Source: a bacterium (lineage in GTDB: Bacteria > UBA9089 > CG2-30-40-21 > SBAY01). Taken from it: a stretch of 18,747 nucleotides of DNA. The notes under the pieces are model-generated. The model did no database searches. It saw nothing but the letters and a program-made list of their open reading frames with translations, and was not told the DNA's origin. Where the stretch lies: assembly GCA_030018635.1 (NCBI GenBank), contig JASEHU010000008.1, positions 1 to 18,747 on the forward strand, written 5' to 3'. The translations under genes were made by a program, and so were the position numbers. This document shows, piece by piece, positions 1 to 7,158 of this stretch; positions within the stretch are counted from its first letter, which is position 1; each line of letters opens with the position of its first letter.

Positions 1-71
1 CCACAATAATTCGTGATGAGCCATAAAAATCTACCCATATTTACAATCCGCACTCATTATTTAAAAACCTC

Positions 72-100
72 TTGACAAATATAGCCAGACAAGATATACT
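72..100 (+). promoter_or_regulatory. Sigma-70-type promoter TTGACA-N17-TATACT
   Basis: TTGACA at 72-77 and TATACT at 95-100 are separated by exactly 17 nt, a near-perfect vegetative promoter. Predicted transcription start is near 107. The closest downstream gene starts at 409, so the transcript would have a leader of about 300 nt containing the hairpin at 181-255, or it may be a separate short RNA. Confidence 0.6.
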
Positions 101-180
101 CTAAAAGTATATGCAATCCGATAAATAATTTGACATAAAGGGACGATTTACTTTTGTTTGAAAGATTGCAGTTAGAAAAT

Positions 181-255
181 GGAAATTGGAAAATAGAAAT
201 TAGGGAAAGAGAAGAAAATCGTATCTATACCCCCAATTTCTAATTTCTAATTTCC
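181..255. repeat. Long imperfect hairpin of 7-nt tandem units
   Basis: The arms at 181-205 and 231-255 are complementary at 22 of 25 positions around a roughly 25-nt loop. The right arm is built of tandem 7-nt units (TTCTAAT, TTCTAAT, then a partial unit). No T-run follows, so it is unlikely to be a simple intrinsic terminator. It resembles the hairpins near 10070, 10395 and 15567 in architecture but not in sequence. Confidence 0.7.
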
Positions 256-408
256 AGAGGAAATCGCAGGAAAAACGATAAAAATAAACCATCTCCATTT
301 TTTATGTCAACTTAATTAATGGATTCCATATAGTAAATCAAATCGGATAGAAAGCAAAAATTATGTTAAAAGATACATTAAATACTCTTGTTTAAAGGAA
401 ATGGCAAA

Positions 409-1578
409 ATGAATAGAAAGAAATTAAATATCCTACAGGTAATTAATAGCCCCTGGTGGCATGCCATTAGCGAATATGCCTTAGGACTATCAAAAGGTTT
501 GAAGGCAAAAGGGCATAAGGTGATAATAGCTACTTTGCCAGGCAGCTTTTTGATTAAACGGGCAGAGGCTGAAAACCTACCCATAGTTACTGATTTGCGG
601 CTAAATCACTATAACCCATTTTATCTTTTTGATGAGTTGAGGAAGATGGTTCGACTATTGGAAGAAAAGGAGATTGATGTTTTAAATGTACATGAGTCTT
701 ACGGTTTTGTTATCTCTTGCTTAGCCGCTAAATTGGCTAAACGACCCATTGCCTTAATTCGCACCCGTGGCACCTTTATGACTCCCAAAGGACACCCATT
801 AAACAGATACCTGCACAATACATTAGCAGATAAGGTGATTGTTACCTCTAAATTCATGCGTGAGAAATGCCTGAAACATCTCAAGGGTAAGGAATCCCAT
901 TACTTGCTTATTTATGGTGGAATTGATACGGAAAATATTAAATTAGATATGCCTGATTTAGCCCTTAAAGAAAGTCTGGGCATAGAAAGTGATGCAGAGG
1001 TCATCGGGATTATTGCCCGATTTGACCCGATAAAGGGTTATCCTTACTTTTTCGAAGCGGCGGGAAAGGTAAAAACAGAGGTTAATGGTCAGGAAGCAGC
1101 AGGCAGGGTAAAATTTTTGGTTATTGGGTATGAAGGAGAATTCTCTACAGAGGAAATTTTAACAATGGCTGAAAACTGTGGCGTTAAAGAAGAAACAATT
1201 GTTATAAATAAATGGGTGAATCTTCCTGAAATGCTATCAATCATCGATATCGGAGTAATTGCTTCCATTGGCTCTGAGGCAAATAGCCGGGTGACATTTG
1301 AATTTATGGCCTGTGGCAAACCTATCGTCAGCACAACCGTCGGCGTCATACCAGAAATAATAGAAGATGGAAAAACAGGCTATTTAGTTAAACCAAAAGA
1401 TACCCAGGCAATGGCAGAGGTGTTAGTTAAGTTACTAAAGGATAAGGCAAGATGTGATTCTATCGGCTCTGAAGCTCAAAAACTTGTTCAGGAAAAATTC
1501 CAGGAAAAGATTTTAGTTGAGCAAACAGAGGAAATTTATTATCAGGAGTGGGAGAAAAAACTACCCATTAGAAATTAA
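409..1578 (+). CDS. GT4-family glycosyltransferase
   Basis: This is a 389-residue GT-B fold glycosyltransferase of family 4, the type that transfers sugars from nucleotide-sugar donors during polysaccharide, LPS or glycolipid synthesis. The N-terminal acceptor half begins with a Rossmann strand (KLNILQVINSPWWHAISEYA) that carries the early GT4 motif. The C-terminal donor half has the EX7E motif (E290 and E298, in SEANSRVTFEFMACGKPIV), followed by the usual GVIPEIIEDGKTGYLV segment. Length is normal for the family. A TTG in frame at 388 would add seven residues, but AAAGGA at 395-400 sits correctly for ATG 409. No other sugar gene is nearby, so donor and acceptor cannot be assigned. No transmembrane segment is evident; it is likely cytoplasmic or membrane-peripheral. 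Confidence 0.9.
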   Translation: MNRKKLNILQVINSPWWHAISEYALGLSKGLKAKGHKVIIATLPGSFLIKRAEAENLPIVTDLRLNHYNPFYLFDELRKMVRLLEEKEIDVLNVHESYGFVISCLAAKLAKRPIALIRTRGTFMTPKGHPLNRYLHNTLADKVIVTSKFMREKCLKHLKGKESHYLLIYGGIDTENIKLDMPDLALKESLGIESDAEVIGIIARFDPIKGYPYFFEAAGKVKTEVNGQEAAGRVKFLVIGYEGEFSTEEILTMAENCGVKEETIVINKWVNLPEMLSIIDIGVIASIGSEANSRVTFEFMACGKPIVSTTVGVIPEIIEDGKTGYLVKPKDTQAMAEVLVKLLKDKARCDSIGSEAQKLVQEKFQEKILVEQTEEIYYQEWEKKLPIRN

Positions 1579-1619
1579 ACCTCAATAATTGGAAGTTTTA
1601 AAAATAAAAAAGAAATTAC

Positions 1620-1648
1620 TTGATTTTTTACAAAAGATATGATAAAAT
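1620..1648 (+). promoter_or_regulatory. Promoter TTGATT-N17-TAAAAT
   Basis: TTGATT at 1620-1625 and TAAAAT at 1643-1648 are spaced by 17 nt, placing a start near 1655. The transcript would begin exactly at the paired leader structure 1654-1711 and lead into the lipoprotein and mazG genes. Confidence 0.55.
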
Positions 1649-1653
1649 ATTAT

Positions 1654-1711
1654 AAGTATTCAGGTATTGGTCAGACAGGTTTAACCTATTTGACCTGTCC
1701 AAGTAATACTT
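1654..1711 (+). other. Two-stem inverted repeat in lipoprotein leader
   Basis: AAGTATT (1654-1660) pairs with AATACTT (1705-1711), and GACAGGT (1674-1680) pairs with ACCTGTC (1693-1699). Together they form a nested structure at the predicted 5' end of the transcript. The Shine-Dalgarno at about 1735 lies outside it. It may be an mRNA-stabilising 5' hairpin or an operator. It does not match a riboswitch I recognise. Confidence 0.4.
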
Positions 1712-1748
1712 GAATGTCTACAGAATATCTTAAAAGGAGGAATCAAGC

Positions 1749-2327
1749 ATGAAATGTAGTTACTTTATTATTTTACTTTGTTTAGGTTTGGGGGCAACCG
1801 GTTGTGCAGATAAATCACCAACTTTAGCCAGTGTGAGGGGAGAGGCTATTACCATCAAAGAATTCGAAGAACAACTGAATAATCTTCCATCTGCATATCG
1901 CCCAATGTTTTCTACGCCAGAACAGAAAGAGGAACTTTTAGACAGGATGATTACTGAGAAATTAATGATTCAAGAGGCAATAAAGACAGGGATACATCGC
2001 AAAAAAGAAATTCAAGAAAGGTTGAAATGGGTTAGAAATCAAATGCTTATGGAAGAGTTGATCAGGATTAAAATCTACGATAAGATGGTGAGTGATAAAG
2101 AGGCAGAGGAGTTCTATCATGCTCATCAAACTCAATTACCTCAAGCATTCCAGGGAAAATCATTTAATGAGATCAAACACCAACTTAAACAAATTATGCG
2201 CAAGGATGACTCCCGCGTTCGAGGAATGTTTAATCAGTGGGTAGAAGGATTAAAAAAAGAGGCTAAGATTACTAAGAATCTAGCGTTGATTGGCGGGAAA
2301 ACCGAAAAAGAGAAAAGTGCAAAATAA
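1749..2327 (+). CDS. SurA_N-type lipoprotein without PPIase domain
   Basis: The product is a 192-residue predicted lipoprotein. Its signal peptide ends in the lipobox LGLGATGC, giving lipidation at Cys19. Residues about 27-120 match the N-terminal chaperone region of the SurA/PrsA/parvulin group: a VRGEAITIKEFEEQL start, a LLDRMITEKLMIQEA helix, then a VSDKEAEEFYHAHQ segment. Where a parvulin rotamase domain would normally sit, the protein passes straight into the closing helix (FNQWVEGLKKEAKI). It probably has chaperone-like rather than isomerase activity in the periplasm. AAAGGAGG at 1734-1741 supports ATG 1749. It ends 18 nt before mazG and is probably co-transcribed with it. The C-terminus is Lys/Glu-rich and probably disordered. 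Confidence 0.8.
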   Translation: MKCSYFIILLCLGLGATGCADKSPTLASVRGEAITIKEFEEQLNNLPSAYRPMFSTPEQKEELLDRMITEKLMIQEAIKTGIHRKKEIQERLKWVRNQMLMEELIRIKIYDKMVSDKEAEEFYHAHQTQLPQAFQGKSFNEIKHQLKQIMRKDDSRVRGMFNQWVEGLKKEAKITKNLALIGGKTEKEKSAK

Positions 2328-2345
2328 AGAGAGGCTTGCCTCGTT

Positions 2346-2759
2346 ATGGATGACCAATTTATAAGATTAGTAAATATAATTGCTAAATTGCGGGCAGAAG
2401 ATGGTTGTCCATGGGATAAGGAACAAACACTCCAATCGCTTAAACCTTTTTTAATCGAAGAGGCATTCGAGGTTATCGAGGCTATTGAGAAGGAAGATAT
2501 GGAAGGGTTAAAGGAGGAATTGGGTGATGTTTTAATGCAGGTGGTTATGCAATCACAATTGGCAAAGGAACAGGGGCTGTTTGATATCCAGGATGTTTTA
2601 ACCTGTGCCTGCGAGAAACTTACTCGCCGACACCCACATGTCTTTGGCGATTTAAAGTTTGAAAATTCAGAAGAGGTTATTGCCCATTGGAAGAGGATAA
2701 AGGAACAGGAAAAAGAAATAAAGAGGACTAAAAGAGAAACAGCGAGATCAGTCAGATGA
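2346..2759 (+). CDS. mazG: MazG nucleoside triphosphate pyrophosphohydrolase, one domain
   Basis: This 137-residue protein matches the N-terminal half of MazG, which hydrolyses (d)NTPs to NMP and pyrophosphate and so cleans the nucleotide pool. Visible signatures are GCPWD (20-24), the EExxE helix (E38, E39, E42), the ExxD helix (E58, D61) and RRHPHVFGD. These form the all-alpha metal-binding site. The E. coli enzyme has about 263 residues with two repeats; here the second repeat is absent. The protein stops shortly after HWKRIKEQEKE in a basic tail unlike the usual continuation. Single-domain MazG proteins exist, but the restriction-modification genes start right behind it, so truncation by insertion is possible. 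The ATG lies three bases after a small hairpin (GAGG-CTTG-CCTC, 2331-2342) that overlaps the Shine-Dalgarno region. Confidence 0.88.
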   Translation: MDDQFIRLVNIIAKLRAEDGCPWDKEQTLQSLKPFLIEEAFEVIEAIEKEDMEGLKEELGDVLMQVVMQSQLAKEQGLFDIQDVLTCACEKLTRRHPHVFGDLKFENSEEVIAHWKRIKEQEKEIKRTKRETARSVR

Positions 2760-2815
2760 AATGTCGCCCTTAATTTTAAAAAAGAGATGGGTTATTTAAA
2801 GGGGTGAAATTAACC

Positions 2816-3610
2816 TTGGATGATAAAGTATTTTTTAAAAATGACAAATTAAAGATCATAAATGATGATGTTATTACTACAACATATGGAAAGGACAAAG
2901 CAATTGACTTGATAGTGACTTCTCCGCCCTACAATGTTGATATAAAATATAACTCAAGTGATGATAAACTATCTTATGAGAAGTATCTTGAATTTAGTGA
3001 AAAATGGATGACACGCTGTTTTGAATGGTTAAAGGATGATGGTAGATTCTGTTTGAATATCCCATTAGACAAAAATAAAGGTGGGCAACAAAGTGTTGGG
3101 GCAGATCTAACAACAATTGCCAAAAAAATTGGATTTAAATATCATTCTACAATTATTTGGAATGAAGGAAATATTTCTCGTAGAACAGCGTGGGGTTCTT
3201 GGATGCAAGCAAGTGCTCCCTATGTAATTGCTCCTGTAGAACTAATCGTAATTTTATATAAAAAAAAGTGGAAAAAAACAAGCGGCAGCAAACAATCTGA
3301 TATAACAAAAGAAGAATTTATGGAATGGACGAGTGGACTTTGGACATTTCAGGGGGAGAGTAAAAAAAGAGTTGGACATCCGGCACCATTTCCTATTGAA
3401 TTACCAAAAAGATGTATAAAACTTTTTAGTTTTGTGGGAGATATTATATTAGATCCATTTATGGGAAGCGGAACTACTTTAATAGCTGCTTATCTATATA
3501 ATAGAAAAGCAGTTGGATTTGATGTTGATAAAGCGTATTGTGAACTTGCATATAAAAGACTTTTAGAAGAAGCAAAAATTAATCAAGCAAATTTATTTGA
3601 AACAGTGTAA
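2816..3610 (+). CDS. Site-specific DNA methyltransferase, beta class
   Basis: The protein is an amino-methyltransferase that transfers methyl from S-adenosylmethionine to DNA and is the protective half of a restriction-modification pair. The catalytic motif TSPPYN lies near residues 35-40 and the AdoMet-binding motif DPFMGSGTT near 213-221. This catalytic-first order defines the beta class. TSPPY is common in N4-cytosine enzymes but also occurs in N6-adenine ones, so the target base is open. HPAPFPIELPKRCIKLFS between the motifs is typical of the family. I chose TTG 2816 (264 residues) because AAAGGGGTGA (2798-2807) sits 8 nt before it; the alternative GTG 2804 lies inside that Shine-Dalgarno. 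The gene has many A-runs compared with its neighbours, suggesting horizontal transfer. The nuclease gene follows 10 nt later. Confidence 0.9.
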   Translation: MDDKVFFKNDKLKIINDDVITTTYGKDKAIDLIVTSPPYNVDIKYNSSDDKLSYEKYLEFSEKWMTRCFEWLKDDGRFCLNIPLDKNKGGQQSVGADLTTIAKKIGFKYHSTIIWNEGNISRRTAWGSWMQASAPYVIAPVELIVILYKKKWKKTSGSKQSDITKEEFMEWTSGLWTFQGESKKRVGHPAPFPIELPKRCIKLFSFVGDIILDPFMGSGTTLIAAYLYNRKAVGFDVDKAYCELAYKRLLEEAKINQANLFETV

Positions 3611-3620
3611 GGAGTAAAAA

Positions 3621-4244
3621 GTGTCAAAAACATTAACGGATTTGATATTGGGATATTTTGAAAATCATCCTAATGAAGAATTCGAGCATGGTCCTGTTGT
3701 GGATTGGGTAACAGAAAAATGGTTAGAAGAACACGAAACACCACCAAGAGATCCCTGGCGAGCTATAAGAATGCTTCATCAACAAGGAAAACTCATAAAA
3801 GTCAGAAAAGGTGTTTACAAATATGATCCAGATTATGTTCATCACATTGAATTGTTCGATTTTGATGAAAAAACAAAAAAAGCCATTCTCAAACGAGATA
3901 ATTATCGTTGTGTTGTTTGCGGAAGAGCCAAAGAAGATGGAGTTGAATTAGTAGTTGACCATAGAATGCCCAAAGATAAGGGCGGTGCCAATGAGATAGA
4001 AAATGGTCAAACTTTATGCACGGAACACAATTTACTAAAGAAGAATTACTCTCAAACAGAAGCAGGAAAACGATATTTTATCAAAATGTATGAAAATGCT
4101 GTAGAAAATAATGATGCAAAAATGATTAAATTCTGTAAATGTGTTTTTGATTGTTATGATAAATACGGATTAAATGGTCATATTCTAAGACCTAATGGTA
4201 ACAAAATTTTGGGGACAAAATACTTAAATTTGAAAGACGATTAG
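3621..4244 (+). CDS. HNH endonuclease, likely restriction enzyme
   Basis: This 207-residue protein has an N-terminal winged-helix-like region (about 1-75: a GPVVDWV helix, a WRAIRMLHQQGKLIKVRKGVYKY wing) and an HNH nuclease domain (about 85-145). Zinc-type ligands are C97 and C100 (CVVC) with C133 and H136. The metal-finger core has D113-H114, N128 and H136. It lies 10 nt behind the methyltransferase, with its own Shine-Dalgarno (TAAGGAG) overlapping that gene's stop, and starts at GTG 3621. The pairing implies a type II restriction enzyme cutting the site its partner methylates. The recognition sequence cannot be read from the protein. A tail of about 60 residues after the HNH domain is unassigned. 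The stop is 9 nt before tRNA-Cys. Confidence 0.85.
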   Translation: MSKTLTDLILGYFENHPNEEFEHGPVVDWVTEKWLEEHETPPRDPWRAIRMLHQQGKLIKVRKGVYKYDPDYVHHIELFDFDEKTKKAILKRDNYRCVVCGRAKEDGVELVVDHRMPKDKGGANEIENGQTLCTEHNLLKKNYSQTEAGKRYFIKMYENAVENNDAKMIKFCKCVFDCYDKYGLNGHILRPNGNKILGTKYLNLKDD

Positions 4245-4253
4245 AAACCGTTA

Positions 4254-4328
<75 letters not shown>

Positions 4329-4332
4329 AAAA

Positions 4333-4379
4333 TTAATAAGAGGAACTATAGAGTTCTGCAAAAAATGAGTACTTATTAA
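4333..4379 (+). other. Nested inverted repeat downstream of tRNA-Cys
   Basis: TTAATAAG (4333-4340) is complementary to CTTATTAA (4372-4379). Inside it GAACT-ATAG-AGTTC (4343-4356) forms a small stem-loop. It sits directly after tRNA-Cys and could be a processing or termination structure, though no strong T-run follows. Function is unknown. Confidence 0.35.
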
Positions 4380-4397
4380 AAAAATTATTTGATAAAG

Positions 4398-4526
4398 ATG
4401 GAAGAAATGGAATTAATAAAGACAATATTTGAAATAGGGGTTTTAATCTTACTTGTAATTTTAATGATTAAAGACCATTCTATCATTAAAAAAGTAGCTA
4501 ACAATATGAATAAGGTGATAAGATAG
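4398..4526 (+). CDS. Possible 42-residue single-span membrane peptide
   Basis: The frame from ATG 4398 to TAG 4524-4526 encodes a peptide beginning MEEMELIKTIFEIG. It has a hydrophobic core of about 14 residues (IGVLILLVILMI region), then a basic tail (KKVANNMNKVIR). The acidic N-terminus, one membrane span and basic C-terminus are a credible small-protein layout. The Shine-Dalgarno is poor (GATAAAG). It lies between two tRNA genes next to the restriction-modification pair. It may be chance, a remnant of an integrated element, or a real small membrane protein. I do not recognise a family. Confidence 0.3.
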   Translation: MEEMELIKTIFEIGVLILLVILMIKDHSIIKKVANNMNKVIR

Positions 4527-4527
4527 A

Positions 4528-4554
4528 ATTATCAATTGATAATTGATAATTATA
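4528..4554. repeat. AT-rich heptamer-periodic palindrome before tRNA-Val
   Basis: ATTATCAATTGATAAT (4528-4543) is a perfect 16-nt palindrome. The tract continues as tandem AATTGAT units with a 7-nt period. A related tract with the same period occurs at 9500-9531 upstream of infC. It lies immediately upstream of tRNA-Val. Confidence 0.5.
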
Positions 4555-4557
4555 ACC

Positions 4558-4634
4558 GGGCGGTTAGCTCAGTTGGTTAGAGTGCTTGCGTGACATGCAA
4601 GAGGTCACTGGTTCGAATCCAGTACCGCCCACCA
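4558..4634 (+). tRNA. tRNA-Val (anticodon GAC)
   Basis: The acceptor GGGCGGT (4558-4564) pairs with ACCGCCC (4624-4630). The D arm contains AGCTCAGTTGGTTAGAGT. The anticodon stem CTTGC/GCAAG closes loop GTGACAT with GAC at 4592-4594. The T arm is CACTGGTTCGAATCCAGT-like, discriminator is A, and CCA is encoded at 4632-4634. The structure is complete, 77 nt. Confidence 0.96.
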
Positions 4635-4678
4635 GAATTATGGTAGCGTTCAAATAAAACAAAACAGGAGGTTTGAAA

Positions 4679-6502
4679 GTGGCTATCCGAGAGCAGGAAA
4701 TTATTTCTGCCTTAAAAGAAGCATCTATTGCCTTAGTTGAAGTTAGAGATATAGATATACTTCTACAACGAATAGTAAAGATTTGTGTATCATCAGCAAA
4801 TGCTTCAAGAGGAGCGATACTTCTCTATGACAAGACTAAAGACTCATTAGTAATGCGTGCAGAAAAGGGATATACTCCAGATTATAGATTCACTGCTTCT
4901 TATGAAGTAGGAAATGACCCTAACAAACCCAGGATTGGGTTGACTACCTATGTCTTCCTAACTAAAAAAGGGCTTCATCTTAAATCAATTGAGGAGATTG
5001 AAAAACATCCTGCCTTTTTAGGTAAATATGTCCATGAAAGAGCAAGAGCAAAGGAATGGGCTGGGTTTCCCCTAATTAACCCTGATAATAAAAAAGAAAC
5101 CTTTGGGATTTTCAAAGTAGCAATAGATGAAGATAAAGAAAAGGGAAATATAACATTCTCTGAGACTGAAATTACAATATTTAAGGAATTAGCTAATATA
5201 GCCAGTAAAGCTATCTCTATATCTCAACAAAGACAAAATATTCTTAATAAAGAGATAGGAAGTATCATAGATGTATTAGCAGAAGAGATTACCCTTGAAG
5301 GAAAATTGCGAAAAATAGTAGAAATATTTAAGGAAATCTCTAATGCAGAAGCACCTTCTATTTGGATCGTAGAAGGGAATAAACTGAGATTGGCAGAAGG
5401 TATTGAATATTATGATAGACGGAAGGCACAAGACGCCGGTGTTAAATATGAATATAACCTGTCTTTTGACCCAAATGAAGCTAAAAAAGTAGGTTTGACT
5501 GCCTGGATAGCCAAAACAGGTGAAAAGATGAATATTAAGTTTAATGAGGAACTTGAAAGCCACCCTCAACATAGGGGTGAGTATGATCCTATTAACTATC
5601 CTGATAAATCTAAAAAAAGGTGTAATTCATTTATTGGTGCCCCTCTTCAAATAGGTAATCAGATTATTGGGGTAATCAAAGCAGATAATAAGGTGACCGA
5701 TGATTCTCATCCTGACCCATTTTTCACAGAAGAAGAAGCAGAGATATTTTATTACCTGGCTATAATTGCAGCTATCTCTATTAAAATTGACCAAATATCT
5801 CAAGAAAGACAAAGGAGTATTCAAGACGCATCTAAAATGATAATTATGAGTGTATCGCATAGATTGCGTTCAATCCTACCAGTAGCTGAGTCATACCTCT
5901 CATATATTAAAGAGAATAAAGAGAATGTGGATAAAACCAATCTCAATTATGCAGCTGAAAAGGCATTAGAATCTTTTCAGTCAGCAATGAATATTATATC
6001 AGAATATGAGGATTTTGTTAAACCACAAGAGATTAAGTTAGATATTCAAGTAGCAAAAGATGTTATAAAGGCTATCTACGAGTATTTAAGAAGTAGCTTT
6101 CCAGAGGTATTAATAGAAATTGTCAGCAAGGTGAAAGAAGAAGTAAAGATAAAAGTCAATTTGGATAAAATTAAGGAGGTCTTCAACTCTTTTGTAAGAG
6201 ATTCTAAAAAGATGAAAGAAGAAGAATTACAGATAGAACTTGTAATGATTAGTGATGAAGAATCTAAAGCAATAAAGCTAATTTATGGGGATAATGGACC
6301 TGGTGTCCCACAGAAATATAAGGATAAAATTTTTGCCCCATTCTTTACTACTACTCTAGGAGGTGCAGGCTTGGGACTTACTATTGCTAAACAAATCATA
6401 ACCTTGCATAAAGGAAAGATAGAAGAAAATGGGGAAGAAGGAAAAGGAGTAAGATTTGAGATTACTCTGCCAATTTATAAAGGAGGTAATGTTAATGTCT
6501 AA
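4679..6502 (+). CDS. Double-GAF sensor histidine kinase
   Basis: This 607-residue protein is apparently cytoplasmic, with no signal peptide or membrane span. Two related GAF domains (about 13-185 and 200-370) each contain the same inserted motif (HPAFLGKY and HPQHRGEY), which suggests internal duplication and a shared ligand type. A dimerisation and phosphoacceptor helix follows with SVSHRLRSIL (His394). The C-terminal HATPase_c domain has GDNGPGVP (Asp538), a phenylalanine-rich F box (IFAPFFTT) and GGAGLGL. In the N box the usual magnesium-binding Asn appears to be Asp508 (VFNSFVRDSKKM), an unusual substitution. The start is GTG 4679, because AGGAGG (4666-4671) is 7 nt upstream; TTG 4673 would be too close. 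It overlaps the response regulator gene by 8 nt, so the two are translationally coupled. Confidence 0.88.
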   Translation: MAIREQEIISALKEASIALVEVRDIDILLQRIVKICVSSANASRGAILLYDKTKDSLVMRAEKGYTPDYRFTASYEVGNDPNKPRIGLTTYVFLTKKGLHLKSIEEIEKHPAFLGKYVHERARAKEWAGFPLINPDNKKETFGIFKVAIDEDKEKGNITFSETEITIFKELANIASKAISISQQRQNILNKEIGSIIDVLAEEITLEGKLRKIVEIFKEISNAEAPSIWIVEGNKLRLAEGIEYYDRRKAQDAGVKYEYNLSFDPNEAKKVGLTAWIAKTGEKMNIKFNEELESHPQHRGEYDPINYPDKSKKRCNSFIGAPLQIGNQIIGVIKADNKVTDDSHPDPFFTEEEAEIFYYLAIIAAISIKIDQISQERQRSIQDASKMIIMSVSHRLRSILPVAESYLSYIKENKENVDKTNLNYAAEKALESFQSAMNIISEYEDFVKPQEIKLDIQVAKDVIKAIYEYLRSSFPEVLIEIVSKVKEEVKIKVNLDKIKEVFNSFVRDSKKMKEEELQIELVMISDEESKAIKLIYGDNGPGVPQKYKDKIFAPFFTTTLGGAGLGLTIAKQIITLHKGKIEENGEEGKGVRFEITLPIYKGGNVNV

Positions 6503-7124
6503 GAAGACTGTTTTGATAATAGAGGATGAAAGGATAATGTTAGAGGCAATTAAATTTGAATTTGAAACGAATAAAGATTATGAGTTTGAGGTAACAGGTG
6601 TAGGAACTGAAAAGGAGGCAATTAAACTCTTAACGGAGATAGAACAAAAAGAGGATATGCAACCATTTGATGTAATGATAATAGATGTAAAATTAGAGGA
6701 AGAAAAAAGTGGTGTGGAACTCCTCGGCTTATTATCATTAACAGAATATGCTGATAAATGTGGCAAGAGCATTAAGATTGTCTTTACTGGTTGGCCTGAG
6801 TATGAAGACTGTGTAAGATGTATGCGACATGGTGGATACGATTATATAGTTAAGGGGAAAAAGGGAAAATCTATTGCGAAAGTAGTAGATAGTGCAGTAT
6901 CTCGACTTAAAGAGATTGAAAGACGAGAACAAGAAAGGAAATATATTGACGAGGAATGGATGTTTAAACATCGTAAAGATTTTAGAGGAAAATATGCAGG
7001 ACAGTATATAGCTGTAGTAGATACAGGTGAAATAATTACTGCAGCACCTGATATTATTAGTTTAAGACAAAATATTAAGGCTAAAAACCTGGATAAAGAA
7101 CCATTTATTATTGGTGTTGATTAA
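6495..7124 (+). CDS. Response regulator with DUF5678-like output domain
   Basis: The N-terminal receiver domain (about 4-135) has the acidic pocket E10-D11, phosphoacceptor Asp64 (MIIDVKL), switch Thr98 (VFTGW) and Lys120 (YIVKGKK). Instead of a DNA-binding domain, an acidic/basic helix (138-160) leads into about 50 residues (YAGQYIAVVDTGEIITAAPD through EPFIIGVD). These match my memory of DUF5678, a small domain often found beside retropepsin-like proteases. The start is ATG 6495, 8 nt after AGGAGG (6481-6486); the gene starts inside the kinase gene. The cognate kinase is almost certainly the upstream protein. With no DNA-binding domain, the output is likely protein interaction, plausibly with the protease encoded 34 nt downstream. 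The DUF5678 assignment is by pattern and moderately sure. Confidence 0.82.
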   Translation: MSKKTVLIIEDERIMLEAIKFEFETNKDYEFEVTGVGTEKEAIKLLTEIEQKEDMQPFDVMIIDVKLEEEKSGVELLGLLSLTEYADKCGKSIKIVFTGWPEYEDCVRCMRHGGYDYIVKGKKGKSIAKVVDSAVSRLKEIERREQERKYIDEEWMFKHRKDFRGKYAGQYIAVVDTGEIITAAPDIISLRQNIKAKNLDKEPFIIGVD

Positions 7125-7158
7125 AGTTTTTAAAACACTAAAAAGGAGAATAACAAAA

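Larger units (their letters stand above)
1..408. other. Gene-free 5' region with promoter and hairpin
   Basis: No convincing coding frame is present on either strand. The region contains a near-consensus sigma-70 promoter (72-100) and a long imperfect hairpin (181-255), both listed separately. The short motif CAATCCG occurs twice (44-50 and 113-119). It probably serves as a long leader or an intergenic spacer for the downstream glycosyltransferase. I see no tRNA, riboswitch or CRISPR signature. Confidence 0.6.

Noticed and set aside
181..255. CRISPR repeat
   Set aside because: The tandem units are only 7 nt and have no spacers; it is a hairpin, not an array.
6456..6494. Longer N-terminus for the response regulator from 6456
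   Set aside because: The receiver domain begins directly after ATG 6495, which has the well-spaced AGGAGG; the extension lies within the kinase gene.
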